This document shows positions 1 through 7,893 of a DNA stretch of 38,616 bases, piece after piece. Both the position numbers and the translations under genes were made by a program. Position 1 is the stretch's first letter; every line of letters starts with the position of its first letter. Source of the stretch: an uncultured Blautia sp. (GTDB lineage Bacteria; Bacillota; Clostridia; Lachnospirales; Lachnospiraceae); contig CALWSM010000006.1 of the NCBI GenBank assembly GCA_944384185.1, positions 1 to 38,616 on the forward strand. The letters run 5' to 3'. The notes under the pieces were generated by a model that saw only the letters and a program-made list of their open reading frames with translations, made no database searches and was not told the DNA's origin.

Positions 1-1430
1 ACTTCCAGAACGTGAAGCATATTGGTGACTCTTCCTTCTGCCTTCGTATTGTTCGTTGCAGGGTCTCCTGCGGTGATGACTACCATCTGGCCTTTTTTCA
101 CAAGACGCTTTCTCTTAATCGTCTCCATGGCGTTCAGAATAATATTTTCTGTGGTATCTTTAATATATCCCTTCAGGGGGATAACCCCCCAGTATAACTG
201 CATCTTATGCTGCACCATCTCATTGGGGGTTACTGCATAGATCGGCATGGAAGGCCGGAAATTAGAGATCAGTCTGGCCGTCTTGCCGGACATGGTAGGG
301 GTCACGATGCAGGAAGCGCCGATATTTCTGGCCGTCCGCACCGAAGCAATGCCGATAGCCGAAGAAATCTTACTGTCCGCATACATCGTCCTGTGGTGGA
401 TATACTTCTCATAATCCACATACTGCTCTGTATTTTCTGCGATCTCATTCATCATCTTCAGGGCTTCCACCGGATATTTGCCTGCTGCCGTCTCCCCGGA
501 AAGCATAACCGCATCTGTGCCGTCATAGATCGCATTTGCCACATCCGCCACTTCCGCTCTTGTAGGACGGGGATTGCGGATCATAGAATCCAGCATCTGT
601 GTCGCCGTGATAACCGGCACATAGCGCTCGTTGCATTTTTTTATGATCATTTTCTGGATATGGGGCACTTCCTGAGCCGGGATCTCAACTCCCAGATCTC
701 CTCTGGCCACCATGATGCCGTCGGAAGCTTCAATGATCTCATCAATATTTTCCACGCCCTCGGCGTTTTCAATCTTTGCGATGATAGAAATATGCTCTGC
801 ATGGTTTTCTTTAAGGATCCTGCGGATCTCCTTAACACCTTTAGCGCTCCGGATAAAGGAGGCTGCGATAAAGTCGATGTCCTGCTGGATGCCGAACAAA
901 ATATCGTCAATATCCTTTTCCGTAACGGCAGGAAGCTTTACTTTTACATTCGGCACATTTACACCTTTGCGCTGTCCCAGCTCTCCGCCGTTTTCCACAT
1001 GACAGACAATATTTCCGCTTTTGATCTGTTTTACCCGCAATTCGATCAGGCCGTCGTCAATGAGGATCCGGTCTCCCGGCTTCACGTCCTTCGCCAGGCC
1101 CGGATAGGTTACGCAGCAGCCCTTTTCGTTCCCGGTCATTTCCTCTGTATAGAGAATAAATTCGCCGCCTTCCTTAAGGGTCACCTTTTTTCCGCCTTCC
1201 AGAAGCCCTGTGCGGATTTCCGGTCCTTTGGTATCCAGGAGGATTGCCACCGGGCGGTCCAGTTCTTCTCTCACATTTTTCAGCAGATTCATACGCTCTC
1301 TCTGCTCCTGGTGGTCTCCATGGGAGAAATTAAATCTGGCTACATTCATTCCGTTTTTCACCAAAGATTTCATAACCGTTTTCTTATCCGTATTCGGTCC
1401 CATAGTACAGATAATCTTAGTACTTCTCAT
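1..1430 (-). CDS. pyk: pyruvate kinase, 3' end cut by window edge
   Basis: Converts phosphoenolpyruvate and ADP to pyruvate and ATP, the last step of glycolysis, in the cytoplasm. The frame reads from MRSTKIICTMGPNTD for 476 codons without a stop and runs off the window. It shows the N-terminal RFNFSHG segment, the B-domain, the active-site signature IIAKIENAEG, then MVARGDLGVEIP and TATQMLDSMI, followed by the C-terminal allosteric domain (SGKTARLISNFRP). The short clostridial form is about 478 residues, so the stop is probably only a few bases outside; the longer Bacillus form with an extra PEP-utiliser domain cannot be excluded. An AGGAGG lies 10 nt before the ATG. It follows the rhomboid-like gene by 47 bp on the same strand and may share its transcript. 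Confidence 0.95.
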   Translation of the reverse strand, partial: MRSTKIICTMGPNTDKKTVMKSLVKNGMNVARFNFSHGDHQEQRERMNLLKNVREELDRPVAILLDTKGPEIRTGLLEGGKKVTLKEGGEFILYTEEMTGNEKGCCVTYPGLAKDVKPGDRILIDDGLIELRVKQIKSGNIVCHVENGGELGQRKGVNVPNVKVKLPAVTEKDIDDILFGIQQDIDFIAASFIRSAKGVKEIRRILKENHAEHISIIAKIENAEGVENIDEIIEASDGIMVARGDLGVEIPAQEVPHIQKMIIKKCNERYVPVITATQMLDSMIRNPRPTRAEVADVANAIYDGTDAVMLSGETAAGKYPVEALKMMNEIAENTEQYVDYEKYIHHRTMYADSKISSAIGIASVRTARNIGASCIVTPTMSGKTARLISNFRPSMPIYAVTPNEMVQHKMQLYWGVIPLKGYIKDTTENIILNAMETIKRKRLVKKGQMVVITAGDPATNNTKAEGRVTNMLHVLE

Positions 1431-1477
1431 CTCTTTTCTTCCTCCTATTTTTGTTGTATATGTCTCTGTATATTCCG

Positions 1478-2320
1478 TTACTTTATATGCTGGTGGGTAA
1501 ACAGGTGATCCTGACAGTATTCATAATTTCCGTTACATTTTGAACAAAAACGGAATTCCAGATCGTCTCCATCCTCTTCCGTTCTTCCGCAAACTGCACA
1601 TTTATGCTTGGTGATCCCCGGCGCCATCTTGGGATGGACGGCCTTCTGAAACTGTTGTCTCCGGCGCACCTCTTTTGGCGAGATCCTGTTGAAATTCCTG
1701 GTAGACAGGAAAAAGATGATAAAGTTCAGCATTGACGCTATGATCACCGTCCGGATGGCCCAGCTTCCCCTCACCAGATCATAGAGGATATAAGCTGCGT
1801 CCAGCCATGCCAGCCATTTGATCTTGATCGGTATGATCATCATAAACAGCACCTGCATATCCGGATAGCTGAGAGCAAAAGCCAGGAAAATAGACAGATT
1901 GATATAATATGTGGAAAAAACAGGCGCATACAGCACGCTGGCAGTTCCCATTATAAAATAAAGGATAAAGGCGCCGATCACCGTGAAGATCATCCCGCTT
2001 ATGATATACACATTATACCGAAAGGCTCCCCAGGTTCTTTCCAGGGCGCTCCCCAGGGAGTAATAAAACAGCAGCATGATCACTACGAACAGGATATTGG
2101 AGCTTGATGGCGGTATCAGGATCCAGGATACCAGCCGCCAGATCTGAAAATGCAGGATATGATAGGGGCTGAGGTACAGATACCCCATCAGATCTACTCT
2201 TGTCAGGGCCTGCATATACATAAGAATATAGCCGATGATGTAACAGCCGATAATATATTTGGTAAGATTGCGGATGGCAAATCTTCCGAATTTACGTTCC
2301 ATTTTATTTAAAAAATTCAT
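1478..2320 (-). CDS. rhomboid-fold membrane protein with Cys/His-rich C-terminal tail
   Basis: A 280-residue protein with about six hydrophobic segments (roughly residues 20-40, 60-90, 103-125, 135-152, 155-180 and 190-206). Two rhomboid/derlin-type hallmarks are visible: the WR loop (IWRLVSWILIP, about 60-70) and the GSALERTWGAFRYN motif (about 90-103). The catalytic GxSG of rhomboid proteases is not seen; the equivalent stretch reads YAPVFSTYYINLS. I therefore read it as a probable pseudoprotease. After a basic linker the tail has CAVC (241-244), CSKC (259-262), C269 and H272/H276/H278, which looks like a zinc-binding treble-clef or ribbon. It lies 31 bp downstream of the CorA gene and upstream of pyk on the same strand. 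Function unknown; a membrane quality-control role is only an analogy with derlins. Confidence 0.8.
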   Translation of the reverse strand: MNFLNKMERKFGRFAIRNLTKYIIGCYIIGYILMYMQALTRVDLMGYLYLSPYHILHFQIWRLVSWILIPPSSSNILFVVIMLLFYYSLGSALERTWGAFRYNVYIISGMIFTVIGAFILYFIMGTASVLYAPVFSTYYINLSIFLAFALSYPDMQVLFMMIIPIKIKWLAWLDAAYILYDLVRGSWAIRTVIIASMLNFIIFFLSTRNFNRISPKEVRRRQQFQKAVHPKMAPGITKHKCAVCGRTEEDGDDLEFRFCSKCNGNYEYCQDHLFTHQHIK

Positions 2321-2351
2321 TTTGTCTCCTCAATTTTCTAAAGTTCCGCTT

Positions 2352-3293
2352 TCAGAATAAATCTTTTTTGGAGAAGATAAAGGCAAGGATCAGACTTATA
2401 AGCAGAGCCAGAACGATAACAATGGCAAATCCTCCGGGATTTCCCGCAAAGGGCATGCCGTCTGCGTCCAGGTTCATACCATAAGCGCTGAATATCATAG
2501 TCGGTATGGACAATACAATGGTGACCGTGGCCAGAAATTTCATAACGATGTTCAGGTTATTGGAAACAATGGAAGCAAAAGCATCGGTCATGCTGCTCAG
2601 GATCCCGCTGTACACATTCGCCATTTCAATAGCCTGCTTGTTCTCAATGATAACATCCTCCAGAAGGTCTGTGTCATCAGGATACTGCTTGATCCTCTCC
2701 ACCCGGAGAAGCCGCTCCAGAACCATTTCATTTGATTTCAGGGACGTGGTGAAATATACCAGGGATTTCTCCAGCTCCAGAAGTTCAATAAGCTCTTCGT
2801 TTCTGGTAGCCGCCTGAAGCTTTTCCTCTACTTCTTCGCTTTTCTTATCGATAATCCGCAGATAGTGCAGGAACATACTGGCGTTTTTATACAGGATCTG
2901 CAGGATAAACCGGGTCTTCATATAGGTATAAAAGTTCCGCACTCTCCCGTCCATAAATCGCCCTAAAACAGATGTATCTTCCAGGCAGACCGTGATGATC
3001 ACTTCGTCTGTTACAATGATCGACAGCGGAATCGTACCATACCAGTCCTTTTCTCCCCGCTCTTCCAGAACAGGCGTATCCACGATGATCAGAGTATACT
3101 CATCTTCCACCTCTATACGGGAACGTTCTTCCTCATCCAGAGGCGCTCTCAGATCGTCTACTTCAATGTGAAACTGATTGGAAACCTCAAAAATCTCGGT
3201 TGCGGTAGGATCTGTCAGAGCCAGCCAGCATCCTTCGCTGGCTTCCTCCACCTGATGGATCTTCCCGTCCATTGTCTTAAAAATTCTAATCAT
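2352..3293 (-). CDS. corA: CorA-family magnesium (divalent cation) transporter
   Basis: Forms a homopentameric Mg2+ (or Co2+/Ni2+/Zn2+) channel in the cytoplasmic membrane. The 313-residue length is typical. The cytoplasmic alpha/beta domain covers about residues 1-150, followed by a long charged helix (about 150-245) that leads into TM1. The signature YGMN is at 271-274 at the end of TM1, then an acidic periplasmic loop (LDADGMPFAGNP), TM2 (about 288-307) and a basic C-terminus KKDLF, all as expected for the family. The ATG follows GGGAG by a few bases. First gene of a possible corA - rhomboid-like - pyk run. Ion specificity cannot be read from sequence. Confidence 0.93.
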   Translation of the reverse strand: MIRIFKTMDGKIHQVEEASEGCWLALTDPTATEIFEVSNQFHIEVDDLRAPLDEEERSRIEVEDEYTLIIVDTPVLEERGEKDWYGTIPLSIIVTDEVIITVCLEDTSVLGRFMDGRVRNFYTYMKTRFILQILYKNASMFLHYLRIIDKKSEEVEEKLQAATRNEELIELLELEKSLVYFTTSLKSNEMVLERLLRVERIKQYPDDTDLLEDVIIENKQAIEMANVYSGILSSMTDAFASIVSNNLNIVMKFLATVTIVLSIPTMIFSAYGMNLDADGMPFAGNPGGFAIVIVLALLISLILAFIFSKKDLF

Positions 3294-3460
3294 GGTATCT
3301 CCCTTCAGCTCCTGCTGTGACCAGACAGGGCAAAAGGGCGGCGCCTGGGTCGTCAGCAGGAAACGTATTCTATTTTTTGTCTTATCTTATATTTCTTTCC
3401 AGGACGACAAGGCCCGCTTTCCATAATTTTGCACTTCCTTTTTTATTAATATTCCTTTTG

Positions 3461-4522
3461 TTACTCTCCGCCTTCACATTTTGAAAAAATAATACTGTTT
3501 GGCGTTTCTACTTTCAAGGGTTTTCCCTTCATGATCAGCAGCTTCTTCTCATAATCAATGGTAAAGGTAGTAATGGAATTGGATTCGTGATTTACTACAG
3601 CCAGATGTCTGCCATCTGGAAATACGTCCAGATCTTTCGGGTAATTTCCACTGATCGGAAGGATAAACTGCGTCTCCAGAAGACCGGTTTCCTCATCTCT
3701 CTTATACATGGCTACCGTATCTTCCCCTGCGGTTGAGCAGAAAAGATAGTTTCCATCCGGAGAGAAGCAAAGCCCGGATGTGGCGTCGTGGATCTGATCA
3801 TCCTTGGAAGCCAGGGTGGAAACTGTCTGCAATTTTTCAAATACCGGAGATTTTCCGGTTCCGTCGTATTTATAAACTTCGATGGTATTGTTCAGCTCAA
3901 AATTCAAATAGGCAAATCTGCCGTCCGGACTGAATTTGATCAGCTTCGGGCCGGATTCTCTTTTACATCTTAAAATATCCACCAGTTCCAGACGCTTCGT
4001 CCTGTTGTTGATCCGGTATACCTTCATCTGATCAATGCCGTTGTCCACTGCGCAGAGATATTTATTATCCGGCGTAGGACGGACGCAGCTTACATGAGGA
4101 CGGAAATTTCTCTCCCCCACGCTGCCCAGCCCCTTATGGAACACGCCGTCTACAACGCTTCCCAGACGGCCGTCTTTATGGGTATGCACTACGGTAACTT
4201 TTCCGTCATGGTATCCTGCCACAAAGAGATATTTCCCTTCTTCATCTGTAGACAGATGGCAGCCTCTCATCCCGTCTATATCCACTTTGTTAATAAAGGT
4301 CAGGTCTCCGTCCGGCTCGATGGCAAATACCGCCACGCCTTCGTCTGCTATGGAATAAAGATACTTTCCATTTAACGAACGGGCCAGATGGGAAGAGTTA
4401 TTTACTGGAACAACTTTTCTCTCCTTTAAAATACCTTCCTCCACATTTACATCGTATACATGGATCCCGATACTGCTTCCATGGGTATAAGTTCCGACAT
4501 ACGCAACATATTTCTCTTTCAT
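3461..4522 (-). CDS. lactonase-family seven-bladed beta-propeller (6-phosphogluconolactonase-like)
   Basis: A 353-residue protein of the Pgl/YbhE lactonase family (Pfam Lactonase, PF10282). Known members hydrolyse 6-phosphogluconolactone in the pentose phosphate pathway. The N-terminus MKEKYVAYVGTYTHGSS is family-typical, and the repeated blades show recurrent motifs of the type SPDGRFAY, TPDNKYLCAV, SPDGNYLF and FPDGRHLAV. No signal peptide, so cytoplasmic. ATG is preceded by AGGAGG at good spacing. It has its own promoter and is followed by no clear terminator before corA. Lactone substrate is inferred from family; other sugar lactones are possible, which would fit the neighbouring glycosidase locus. 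Confidence 0.88.
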   Translation of the reverse strand: MKEKYVAYVGTYTHGSSIGIHVYDVNVEEGILKERKVVPVNNSSHLARSLNGKYLYSIADEGVAVFAIEPDGDLTFINKVDIDGMRGCHLSTDEEGKYLFVAGYHDGKVTVVHTHKDGRLGSVVDGVFHKGLGSVGERNFRPHVSCVRPTPDNKYLCAVDNGIDQMKVYRINNRTKRLELVDILRCKRESGPKLIKFSPDGRFAYLNFELNNTIEVYKYDGTGKSPVFEKLQTVSTLASKDDQIHDATSGLCFSPDGNYLFCSTAGEDTVAMYKRDEETGLLETQFILPISGNYPKDLDVFPDGRHLAVVNHESNSITTFTIDYEKKLLIMKGKPLKVETPNSIIFSKCEGGE

Positions 4523-4570
4523 TTATGCAATACCCTCCTGTATTTATTGTTTTCACCACATGACAAATCT

Positions 4571-4588
4571 GTATCCCCCGAGGAATAC
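4571..4588 (-). promoter_or_regulatory. palindromic operator candidate at the lactonase transcription start
   Basis: An 18-bp imperfect palindrome, GTATCCC-CCGA-GGAATAC (7-bp arms, one G:T-type mismatch), begins about 2 nt downstream of the predicted start of transcription. The position is typical of repressor sites. No copy of it was noticed elsewhere in the window. Confidence 0.35.
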
Positions 4589-4596
4589 CTAGTGCC

Positions 4597-4625
4597 ATTC
4601 TACCACAAAGTTTTTTTTTATACAA
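4597..4625 (-). promoter_or_regulatory. sigma-A-type promoter of the lactonase gene
   Basis: Read on the minus strand: TTGTAT, a 17-bp spacer that is a run of nine A followed by CTTTGTGG, then TAGAAT. The A-tract lies directly after the -35. Predicted start is about 70 nt before the ATG. This promoter is back-to-back with the GH50-like gene's promoter; between them about 120 bp hold nothing else I can name. Confidence 0.55.
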
Positions 4626-4746
4626 CCGGAAAACTCCCCCTCCTTTGCCTTTTACCTGTTCTTTAATAGAATTTTACCTTCTTCTCCCACAGCTTCCGGT
4701 TTCTCTAAAAAAGCGCCATACTTTTCGCTCTTTCAGTCTTTCTCAG

Positions 4747-4813
4747 AAAAGTCGTTAATTTACAAAAAAATTCCGCAGAATTCCATGGAAACTTTCCGCT
4801 GCTCCTGTAAAAT
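4747..4813 (+). promoter_or_regulatory. activator-type promoter of the GH50-like gene with box shared with the GH2 gene
   Basis: The -10 is TAAAAT (4808-4813). Exactly 17 bp upstream the -35 position holds ATGGAA, a poor hexamer. Above it is a box starting AAAAGTCG (4747-4754), then TTA and TTTACAAAAA, ending at TTCC (4771-4774). The same box, at 60 rather than 61 bp from the -10 and with the same ATGG at -35, stands before the GH2 gene. A weak -35 beneath a conserved box is the usual layout for AraC-family activation; the local AraC protein is the inferred binder. GGAAACTTTCC, a perfect 11-bp palindrome, overlaps the -35. Confidence 0.6.
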
Positions 4814-4846
4814 AAAAGACAAATACATAACAGGAGGTATCTGCAG

Positions 4847-6868
4847 ATGTCTTTAACTGAAACCATCCATATGGATCAGCTGCTCCCCCGGGAGGCCAAA
4901 ATCCTGAAAGCTTCCCCTGAAGAATGTACTGCGGTACTGGCCGCTTCCGGCGGCGGCTTGTCCATTCCTCAAATAAAAACTTCCTCTCTCCGCTATCTTA
5001 TAGGAGACGTAGAGGTTCTGGAGGATCATTGTGCCGCCATGATGTTCCGGTGCTTTGTTCCCGGCAAGGAAGAGGAGCGCCTCTTCTTCCGTTTTGGCCT
5101 GCTGCCCCGCTTCCGGACCAGGATCTGCCTGGATTTAAGTCTGCTGGACAACCGGACCATTTATACCCGCCGCACGCCGGGGCTTCTTAAACTGGTGGTG
5201 CATGGGCAGCGGACTGAGCGCAGCCAGGTAAGCTCCTTTGAACTGGGCGTTAAGAGTACTTTTCATGACGTAAAAGTACGCCTTGAAAATTTTTATCTCA
5301 GCGATCAGGAACCGGAAGAATACCCTACGCCAGACCGGAAGCTGGTGGACGAATTCGGTCAGTGGAAGGATGGTGCTTGGCCTGCAAAGATCCAGAATCT
5401 GGAAGAGCTGAAAAAGTCTATGGATAAAAATCTGGGACCAGCCTCCTATCCCTGTCCTTCCTGGAACCGCTGGGGCGGAGACTCCGACCGGAAGCTGAAG
5501 GAAGGCACCGGCTTCTTTTCCACCTGCAAGACTCCCGACGGCCGATGGCATCTCACCGATCCGGAGGGCTGCGACTACTTTTCTCTGGGTCCCTGCGGCA
5601 CCCGCGCCGGAGAAGAAGGACGGATCGACGCCTTCGAAAAAAACTGCAGCTGGCTTCCCAGCAGCGAAGATCCTCTCTACGGCCCCTGTTTCCGGGAAGA
5701 TACCATGCGCCGCTCCGCCTATATGGAGCCGGAGCATCTGCGGATGTTCAACTTCAGCGCAGCAAACCTGAAGAAAGTTTACGGTTCCCAGTGGAAAGAA
5801 AAATGGGAAGAAATCTCCCACCACATCCTGATGACCAACGGCATAAATTCCCAGGGAAATTTCCCCGGGCTCTGTGTAAATAACGGTCGTACAAAGCTTC
5901 CTTATGTCCGGGAGCTCCCGGGCTTCCCTTCCACTGAAACGCTGATCTTCCGGGATTTTCCGGATGTTCTGTCTCCGGAATATGCCCAGAACGCCCAGAT
6001 TTACGCTCAGGGGCTGAAAGAGTGGAAGAAAGATCCCTGGCTTATCGGATATTTTCTGCGCAATGAGCCGGAATTTAATTTTGTCGAGAATCTGAAGATT
6101 GCAGACGAAGTGCTCCGCAATCCTGCGGATACCTGCTGCCGCCAGGGTCTGATCCGTTTTCTGGAAGAAAAATATACCCGGATCGAGGATCTGAACGCTT
6201 CCTGGGGAAGCTCCTTTAACAGCTTTGACCAGTTTAAAAAGCCTATAAAAAAATGCTCCGAGGAATACCCCGGATCTTTCCAGGATATCCGGGAATACTC
6301 CCGTTTCCTGGTAAAAGAATACATCCGCATCCCCGCTCAGGCCTGCAGAAAAGTGGATCCTGATCATCTGAACCTGGGGCTGCGCTGGTCTAAGGCGGAC
6401 AATCCGGATATGATGGTAGGCTGGGAATATTTCGATGTATTTTCCATCAACTGTTATGATTTTGATCCTTCTATTGATATGGATTTTGTCAAGAACGCAG
6501 GAGTGGATCTTCCCATCCTCCTGGGAGAATACCATTGCGGCGCCCTGGACCGGGGGCTTCCGGCCACTGGCCTGAAGGGAGTCAAGGATCAGACAGAACG
6601 GGGAAAAATGTGGCGGTACTACGTGGAACATGCTGCCGCCCATCCCTATGGGGTAGGCGCCCACTGGTTCCAGTACAACGACCAGTTCTGCCTGGGAAGA
6701 TTCGACGGCGAGAATTATCAGATCGGCATGGTAGACGTATGTATGCAGCCCTATCCGGAGCTGATGGAGGCTGTTAAAAGATCATCCGAAGTTCTCTACG
6801 CTGTAAAAAACGGAGAGAAGGCTCCCTATGACCAGGAGCCTGTTTCCATCCCCATGATCGGATATTAA
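4847..6868 (+). CDS. GH50-like clan GH-A glycoside hydrolase (beta-galactosidase/agarase type)
   Basis: A 673-residue enzyme without signal peptide, so likely cytoplasmic, acting on imported oligosaccharide. The N-terminal ~190 residues look like a beta-sandwich. From about residue 220 the segment GTGFFSTCKTPDGRWHLTDP, followed by FFSLG-type wording (DYFSLGP), resembles the entry of GH50 exo-agarases. The proposed acid/base is E407 in GYFLRNEPEFNF and the nucleophile E561 in LLGEYHCGALDRG; the GE(F/Y/W)H.GALDRG motif and the 154-residue spacing resemble GH50. GH50 enzymes release neoagarobiose or act as beta-galactosidases; agar is unlikely in this setting, so another galactoside is inferred. 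Start chosen by AGGAGG 9 nt upstream. Monocistronic, convergent with the GH43-like gene. Newer GH-A families remain possible. Confidence 0.7.
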   Translation: MSLTETIHMDQLLPREAKILKASPEECTAVLAASGGGLSIPQIKTSSLRYLIGDVEVLEDHCAAMMFRCFVPGKEEERLFFRFGLLPRFRTRICLDLSLLDNRTIYTRRTPGLLKLVVHGQRTERSQVSSFELGVKSTFHDVKVRLENFYLSDQEPEEYPTPDRKLVDEFGQWKDGAWPAKIQNLEELKKSMDKNLGPASYPCPSWNRWGGDSDRKLKEGTGFFSTCKTPDGRWHLTDPEGCDYFSLGPCGTRAGEEGRIDAFEKNCSWLPSSEDPLYGPCFREDTMRRSAYMEPEHLRMFNFSAANLKKVYGSQWKEKWEEISHHILMTNGINSQGNFPGLCVNNGRTKLPYVRELPGFPSTETLIFRDFPDVLSPEYAQNAQIYAQGLKEWKKDPWLIGYFLRNEPEFNFVENLKIADEVLRNPADTCCRQGLIRFLEEKYTRIEDLNASWGSSFNSFDQFKKPIKKCSEEYPGSFQDIREYSRFLVKEYIRIPAQACRKVDPDHLNLGLRWSKADNPDMMVGWEYFDVFSINCYDFDPSIDMDFVKNAGVDLPILLGEYHCGALDRGLPATGLKGVKDQTERGKMWRYYVEHAAAHPYGVGAHWFQYNDQFCLGRFDGENYQIGMVDVCMQPYPELMEAVKRSSEVLYAVKNGEKAPYDQEPVSIPMIGY

Positions 6869-6872
6869 TGGC

Positions 6873-6953
6873 ACAAAAAAGCTGCCGCAGAAAAACATTG
6901 GCAGGGATATTTATCATATTCCCTACATGTTTTTGCGGCAGCTTCTTTTTTGT
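6873..6953. terminator. bidirectional terminator between convergent GH genes
   Basis: Nearly the whole 86-bp gap is one inverted repeat. The left arm (6873-6898) and right arm (6927-6953) pair through GCTGCCGC/GCGGCAGC with A-tracts and T-tracts on both sides, so it works in both directions. A second, smaller hairpin (AGGGATAT/ATATTCCCT) is nested in the loop. Confidence 0.85.
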
Positions 6954-6954
6954 A

Positions 6955-7863
6955 CTATTCCCTGGGAAAAGCCTTAAGGAGTCTTTCGTATTCTCCACTG
7001 CGCAGAGGCAGTATGCCTCCATGACGTTTTTTATTTTCCCCCATATCGTAAGCCTCATCCGGAAGGATCTCCAGTTCTCCACCGGCCAGGTTGCGGCTGA
7101 TCATGGGAAGGTATCCCTTTCCTTCCGCAAAGCGGTCTGCGATCAGACACCAGGTCTTTCCATCCGGCAGGAGATAAGCTTCCGGGCCTTCCACTCCCAT
7201 CAGTTCCGCCAGAGTTTTAGAAAAAATCATCTGAAACTCTCCGGTAAGGGTTCTGCTTCTTTCCAGGATCAGACATTTGTTGCTCTCATCCTTGGAAATC
7301 CGGTAGTACCAGCCCTGATCCTGGATAATGGTAGTGTCAATTACATGCTCTTTTCGCTCCATATACAGGAAAGGCCGGGAAAAATCCCGGAAATCTTCCG
7401 TCCAGGCAGCATAAATCCTCTGTTTGCTCTCCTGCTCTCCTTCCTGCCTCACCATGGAAGCCCAGAAAACAAAGAACTGCTCTTTTTCTCTGTCATAAAC
7501 TGCCTCCGGAGCCCAGACACAGCCGGCGCCTGGTATCCCTACCGTGCAGCTGCGTTCCCTGGACCAGTGGACCAGATCTTCCGACTCCCAGATGATCAGA
7601 TCTCTGCTGCCCTCATGTTCCGCCGCACGCCATCCTTTTCCGGCGTGGATGCAAAGATCTGTGGCAATAAGATAAACCTTTCCGGTCTTCGGGTCGCGGA
7701 TCGGGAAGGGATCCCGGACGCCCTTCATCCCGATGCAGGAGCGCAGCACCGGTTTCCCCTGATTCAGATCCTTCCAGTGAAGCCCGTCCTCGCTCAGGGA
7801 AAAGTAAATCTGCTCCCCGTCTTTTTCCTCTCCGATAAAATGTGTAAATAAATATCCTGCCAT
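6955..7863 (-). CDS. GH43-like five-bladed beta-propeller glycosidase
   Basis: A 302-residue protein, no signal peptide, with the features of GH43/GH32-clan (five-bladed propeller) enzymes that release arabinose, xylose or galactose side groups. Visible motifs: VRDPFPIRDP (49-58, D51), VWAPEAVYD (E120 as in the WAPE motif), a HVIDTTII strand with D176, and VEGPEAYLL (E225/E228, the EGPE motif that carries the general acid). Repeated blades such as DGLHW and DLVHW are also typical. It is the last gene of the minus-strand cluster, 30 bp after araC, with its own GAGGAG ribosome binding site. Substrate cannot be fixed from sequence; a debranching role on a galactose- or arabinose-containing glycan is inferred. 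Confidence 0.8.
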   Translation of the reverse strand: MAGYLFTHFIGEEKDGEQIYFSLSEDGLHWKDLNQGKPVLRSCIGMKGVRDPFPIRDPKTGKVYLIATDLCIHAGKGWRAAEHEGSRDLIIWESEDLVHWSRERSCTVGIPGAGCVWAPEAVYDREKEQFFVFWASMVRQEGEQESKQRIYAAWTEDFRDFSRPFLYMERKEHVIDTTIIQDQGWYYRISKDESNKCLILERSRTLTGEFQMIFSKTLAELMGVEGPEAYLLPDGKTWCLIADRFAEGKGYLPMISRNLAGGELEILPDEAYDMGENKKRHGGILPLRSGEYERLLKAFPRE

Positions 7864-7893
7864 GTTTTTTCTCCTCTGTCTGAATTTTCCCCG

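Noticed and set aside
207..1508. Long plus-strand open frame of 433 codons opposite pyruvate kinase
   Set aside because: It is the antisense shadow of pyk; composition (many His, Cys, Arg, Phe) is unlike a real protein and it has no ribosome binding site.
3330..3415. Long-range inverted repeat GTCGTC/GACGAC upstream of corA
   Set aside because: Short arms, mismatches and a loop of about 50 nt; not convincing as an Mg2+-responsive leader.
5135..6664. Minus-strand open frame of 509 codons opposite the GH50-like gene
   Set aside because: Antisense shadow; the plus-strand frame has catalytic motifs, a promoter and a ribosome binding site.
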